Shown here in pieces: positions 61,745 to 64,000 of a DNA stretch of 64,000 nucleotides (position 1 is its first letter; every line of letters begins with the position of its first letter). The notes beneath the pieces were generated by a model that did not search any database, had not been told where the DNA came from, and saw only the letters and a program-made list of their open reading frames with translations. Both the position numbers and the translations under genes were made by a program. Source of the stretch: Clostridiaceae bacterium (GTDB lineage Bacteria > Bacillota > Clostridia > Oscillospirales > Acutalibacteraceae); contig JAETSR010000002.1 of NCBI GenBank assembly GCA_021769555.1, positions 186,001 through 250,000 on the forward strand. The letters are read 5' to 3'.

Positions 61745-63088
61745 ATGTCAGTCTATTCGGAAATAAGGCCCGAGATAAAGTCACTCTCCCGGCTCTGCGT
61801 GGAGAACAGCCGCATTGACCCCGAGCTCTACACCCGCTACGACGTAAAGCGCGGGCTCCGGGACCTTAACGGCAGGGGCGTGCTAACAGGCCTTACCAAT
61901 ATTTCTGAGATAGTTTCCACCAAAATAGCGGACGGTAAGTCCGTCCCCTGCGAGGGCAAGCTGTACTTCAGGGGCTACGATGTGGAGGAGCTTATCCGCC
62001 GCCAGCCAAAGGAGGACAGCTTCGGCTACGAGCGCACAGCATATCTGCTGCTTTTCGGGGACTACCCGGAAGGGGAACAGCTAAAGGAGTTCTGCTCCCT
62101 GCTCTCCTTCTACCGCACCCTGCCTACGAGCTTTGTCAGGGACATCATTATGAAGGCCCCCAGCGGGGACATGATGAACACCCTTGCAAGAAGCGTCCTG
62201 ACCCTATATTCATATGACGAGGACGCCGAGGATATTTCTATCCCCAACGTCCTAAGGCAGTGTATGCAGCTTATCGCCCTCTTCCCCCTTCTGTCCGTCT
62301 ACGGCTACCAGGCCTACAGGCACTACCACGACGGCCAGAGCCTGTTTATACATCAGCCGGACCCCAAGCTCTCCACAGCGGAGAACATCCTGCGCATTCT
62401 GCGCCCGGACTGCCAGTACACCGCCCTTGAGGCCAAGGTCCTGGACATAGCCCTCATCCTCCACGCCGACCACGGCGGCGGCAACAACTCCACCTTCACA
62501 ACCCATGTTGTCACTTCCTCCGGCACGGACACCTACTCTGCCATAGCCGCTGCCCTGGGCTCATTAAAGGGCCCCAAGCACGGCGGCGCCAACATCAAGG
62601 TGGTACAGATGTTTGAGGACATCAAGTCCCATGTGAAGGACTGGGAGGACGAGGAGGAGATAAGCGCCTACCTGATGAAGCTCCTTCACAAGGAGGCCTT
62701 CGACCGCTCCGGGCTCATCTACGGCATGGGCCACGCGGTCTACTCCATCTCCGACCCCAGGGCCAAGACCATGGCCGCCTTCGTGGAGGGCCTCTCCGGG
62801 GAGAAGGGCCGCACGGCCGAGTACAGGCTCTATCAGAACGTGGAGCGCCTGGCCGTAAAGGCCATTGCCAAAGACCGCAGGATATATAAGGGCGTCTCTG
62901 CAAACGTGGACTTCTACAGCGGCTTCATCTACAGCATGCTGGACCTGCCCATGGAGCTCTACACCCCCATCTTCGCCATATCGAGGATAGCGGGCTGGAG
63001 CGCCCACCGCATTGAGGAGCTGGTTGGCGGCGGGAAGATAATCCGCCCGTCCTATAAGGCTGTGCAGGAGCACAGGGAGTTCGAGTAA
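61745..63088 (+). CDS. gltA: citrate synthase
   Basis: A 447-residue citrate/2-methylcitrate synthase-fold enzyme. LILHADHGGGNNSTFTTHV and YGMGHAVYSISDPRAK contain the two catalytic histidines, and NVDFYSGFIYSMLDLP the catalytic aspartate. Slightly longer than the common 370-430 residues through an N-terminal extension typical of Clostridia. It condenses oxaloacetate with acetyl-CoA, probably for glutamate synthesis in an incomplete TCA pathway. The ATG at 61745 follows AAAGGAGAT. No aconitase or isocitrate dehydrogenase gene lies nearby. Confidence 0.93.
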   Translation: MSVYSEIRPEIKSLSRLCVENSRIDPELYTRYDVKRGLRDLNGRGVLTGLTNISEIVSTKIADGKSVPCEGKLYFRGYDVEELIRRQPKEDSFGYERTAYLLLFGDYPEGEQLKEFCSLLSFYRTLPTSFVRDIIMKAPSGDMMNTLARSVLTLYSYDEDAEDISIPNVLRQCMQLIALFPLLSVYGYQAYRHYHDGQSLFIHQPDPKLSTAENILRILRPDCQYTALEAKVLDIALILHADHGGGNNSTFTTHVVTSSGTDTYSAIAAALGSLKGPKHGGANIKVVQMFEDIKSHVKDWEDEEEISAYLMKLLHKEAFDRSGLIYGMGHAVYSISDPRAKTMAAFVEGLSGEKGRTAEYRLYQNVERLAVKAIAKDRRIYKGVSANVDFYSGFIYSMLDLPMELYTPIFAISRIAGWSAHRIEELVGGGKIIRPSYKAVQEHREFE

Positions 63089-63094
63089 AGGTAT

Positions 63095-63128
63095 AAAAGG
63101 ACCCACGGCATATGCCGTGGGCCCTTTT
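63095..63128. terminator. bidirectional terminator
   Basis: AAAAGG-CCCACGGCAT pairs with ATGCCGTGGG-CCTTTT; the A and T tails on both sides serve the converging citrate synthase and nitroreductase genes. Confidence 0.85.
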
Positions 63129-63135
63129 CAATTTC

Positions 63136-63810
63136 TCAGGATTGCAGCTCCCATTCAAAATTCTCCCTGCCGGCACCGGCCTCAAAATGGTATTTTCCGA
63201 TACCCAGGTCAATGCCGGCAAACCGTCCGCTTCCCGCGGAAATGGCTGCCTTATCTCCCCAGCCCCTCACCATATAGGGCTGCTTGTTCATGGCTGTCGG
63301 CGCCAGCAGCAGCGCCTCCACGCCGTCGGTGAACCATAAGGGCGCCTCGCCCTTGTACTCACTGACCTCCGCCGGGCTCTTGGACCTGTGCGGCACACCC
63401 TGGTCCTTACCATAGCCCACCGCGATAACGCCGTTGACCCGCACATCCCTGCGGCCGAGGTTTTTCAGCGCGCCCCTGCCGCTGTACATGCCGCCCACCC
63501 ACCAGGTGTTCAGCCCCAGCGTCTGGGCATAGAGCATCAGGTCCGCGCCGCAGTAGCCCAGCTTTTCGTCCAGCTCCGCGCTGTCCCTGCCTGCGAGGAT
63601 AAAATAGTTCTGCACCGTCCTTGAGAGCATGACCTTTGCCATGCCGCCGATTCCGTCGGAATTGCCCGCCGCCAGGGCCAGGCAGAGGCCGTGCCTTTCG
63701 TTATTCGCTTCTATCCGTTCGTTCAGCGCCTTCACGATATCTCCGGGGAGGGGCTTGTCCAGGTACTGCCGTACCATGTGCCGTTCCTTCATGGCTTCTT
63801 TAATTGTCAT
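63136..63810 (-). CDS. nitroreductase-family flavoprotein
   Basis: A 224-residue FMN-dependent reductase-like protein. The N-terminal KERHMVRQYLDKPL contains the phosphate-binding arginine region, and CGADLMLYAQTLGLNTWWVGG and GYGKDQGVPHRSKSP are typical. The substrate is unknown. A GTG at 63819 that overlaps the asnB stop (GTGA) could add three residues; ATG 63810 is chosen as the usual family start. It is coupled to asnB upstream. Confidence 0.85.
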   Translation of the reverse strand: MTIKEAMKERHMVRQYLDKPLPGDIVKALNERIEANNERHGLCLALAAGNSDGIGGMAKVMLSRTVQNYFILAGRDSAELDEKLGYCGADLMLYAQTLGLNTWWVGGMYSGRGALKNLGRRDVRVNGVIAVGYGKDQGVPHRSKSPAEVSEYKGEAPLWFTDGVEALLLAPTAMNKQPYMVRGWGDKAAISAGSGRFAGIDLGIGKYHFEAGAGRENFEWELQS

Positions 63811-63815
63811 ATTCT

Positions 63816-64000
63816 TCACCGCTCTATAAAGAACTCCCTATACCAGATGAGGAAGGTATACACCGTCCACACCCGCCTGCTGTTGTCCTTCTTCCCGGAC
63901 TTATGCTCGTCCAAAAGCGAGACCAGCTTATCGGTGTTGAAGAACTCCCTCGCCGTCTCCCCGGTGAACTCGTCCTTCACCCTGTTATAATACTTATCCT
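63816..64000 (-). CDS. asnB: asparagine synthetase (glutamine-hydrolysing), C-terminal end
   Basis: The last 60 codons of a gene that enters from the right edge. The frame reads VKDEFTGETAREFFNTDKLV, then SRRVWTVYTFLIWYREFF before a TGA; this C-terminal WTVYTFLIWY pattern is characteristic of AsnB synthetase domains. The enzyme would amidate aspartate with glutamine. The catalytic part lies outside the window. The stop overlaps the nitroreductase GTG. Confidence 0.8.
   Translation of the reverse strand, partial: DKYYNRVKDEFTGETAREFFNTDKLVSLLDEHKSGKKDNSRRVWTVYTFLIWYREFFIER

Overview
The window is a GC-rich chromosomal segment (about 60% G+C by eye) of an anaerobic, spore-forming Firmicute, most likely an uncultured Oscillospiraceae/Ruminococcaceae-type gut clostridium. 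The basis is GGAGG-type ribosome binding sites, consensus sigma-A promoters with 17-base spacers, sporulation genes (spoIIP, a bofA-like gene), a nine-gene V-type ATPase operon, and protein families typical of Clostridia. No rRNA, tRNA, CRISPR array, integrase or prophage was seen.

Layout. 1-9090: the 3' part of typA, a rightward run (exonuclease-PgeF fusion, radical SAM, CHAP protein, GNAT), then an M18 aminopeptidase, a GH13 enzyme and a MATE transporter. 9071-9479: a compact element with convergent consensus promoters that resembles a type I toxin-antitoxin locus; its 35-residue ORF lies on the minus strand. 9532-17727: prfB, a GNAT, an orphan EctB-like aminotransferase behind a structured leader and overlapping a penicillin-binding protein, then a manA-sugar kinase-cdd-pyrimidine phosphorylase operon. 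17724-26800: cyclophilin (minus), exonuclease III, sirtuin, ABC exporter, murD, rnr, bofA-like, nagA. 26863-28896: an AT-rich restriction-modification island (ApaLI-like endonuclease plus beta-class methylase). 28959-35922: tandem PPK2 kinase (minus), pth, mfd, PrsA-like lipoprotein. 36063-44885: V-ATPase operon (H/G-I-K-E-C-F-A-B-D) from a perfect consensus promoter; the proteolipid has the Na+-site residues. 44946-56349: a long minus-strand block (gluQ, cinA, HAD, GNAT, thiI, HAD, cysteine desulfurase, 2-hydroxyacid dehydrogenase, nadE, VanW lipoprotein). 56600-64000: glycolipid glycosyltransferase and AlkD-like protein (plus), M23 hydrolase, two small unknown ORFs and spoIIP (minus), citrate synthase (plus), nitroreductase and the 3' end of asnB (minus).

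Many neighbours overlap by ATGA or GTGA, implying translational coupling. Functional groupings include nucleoside and sugar salvage, tRNA thiolation (thiI with its sulfur donor desulfurase), envelope and spore wall remodelling (PBP, MurD, VanW, M23, SpoIIP), and translation quality control (prfB, pth, rnr, mfd nearby). Two families of dispersed hairpin repeats with compensatory stem changes each occur twice. The most notable items are the type I TA-like locus at 9.1-9.4 kb, the exonuclease-PgeF fusion, the structured leader of the EctB-like gene, and the foreign restriction-modification island.
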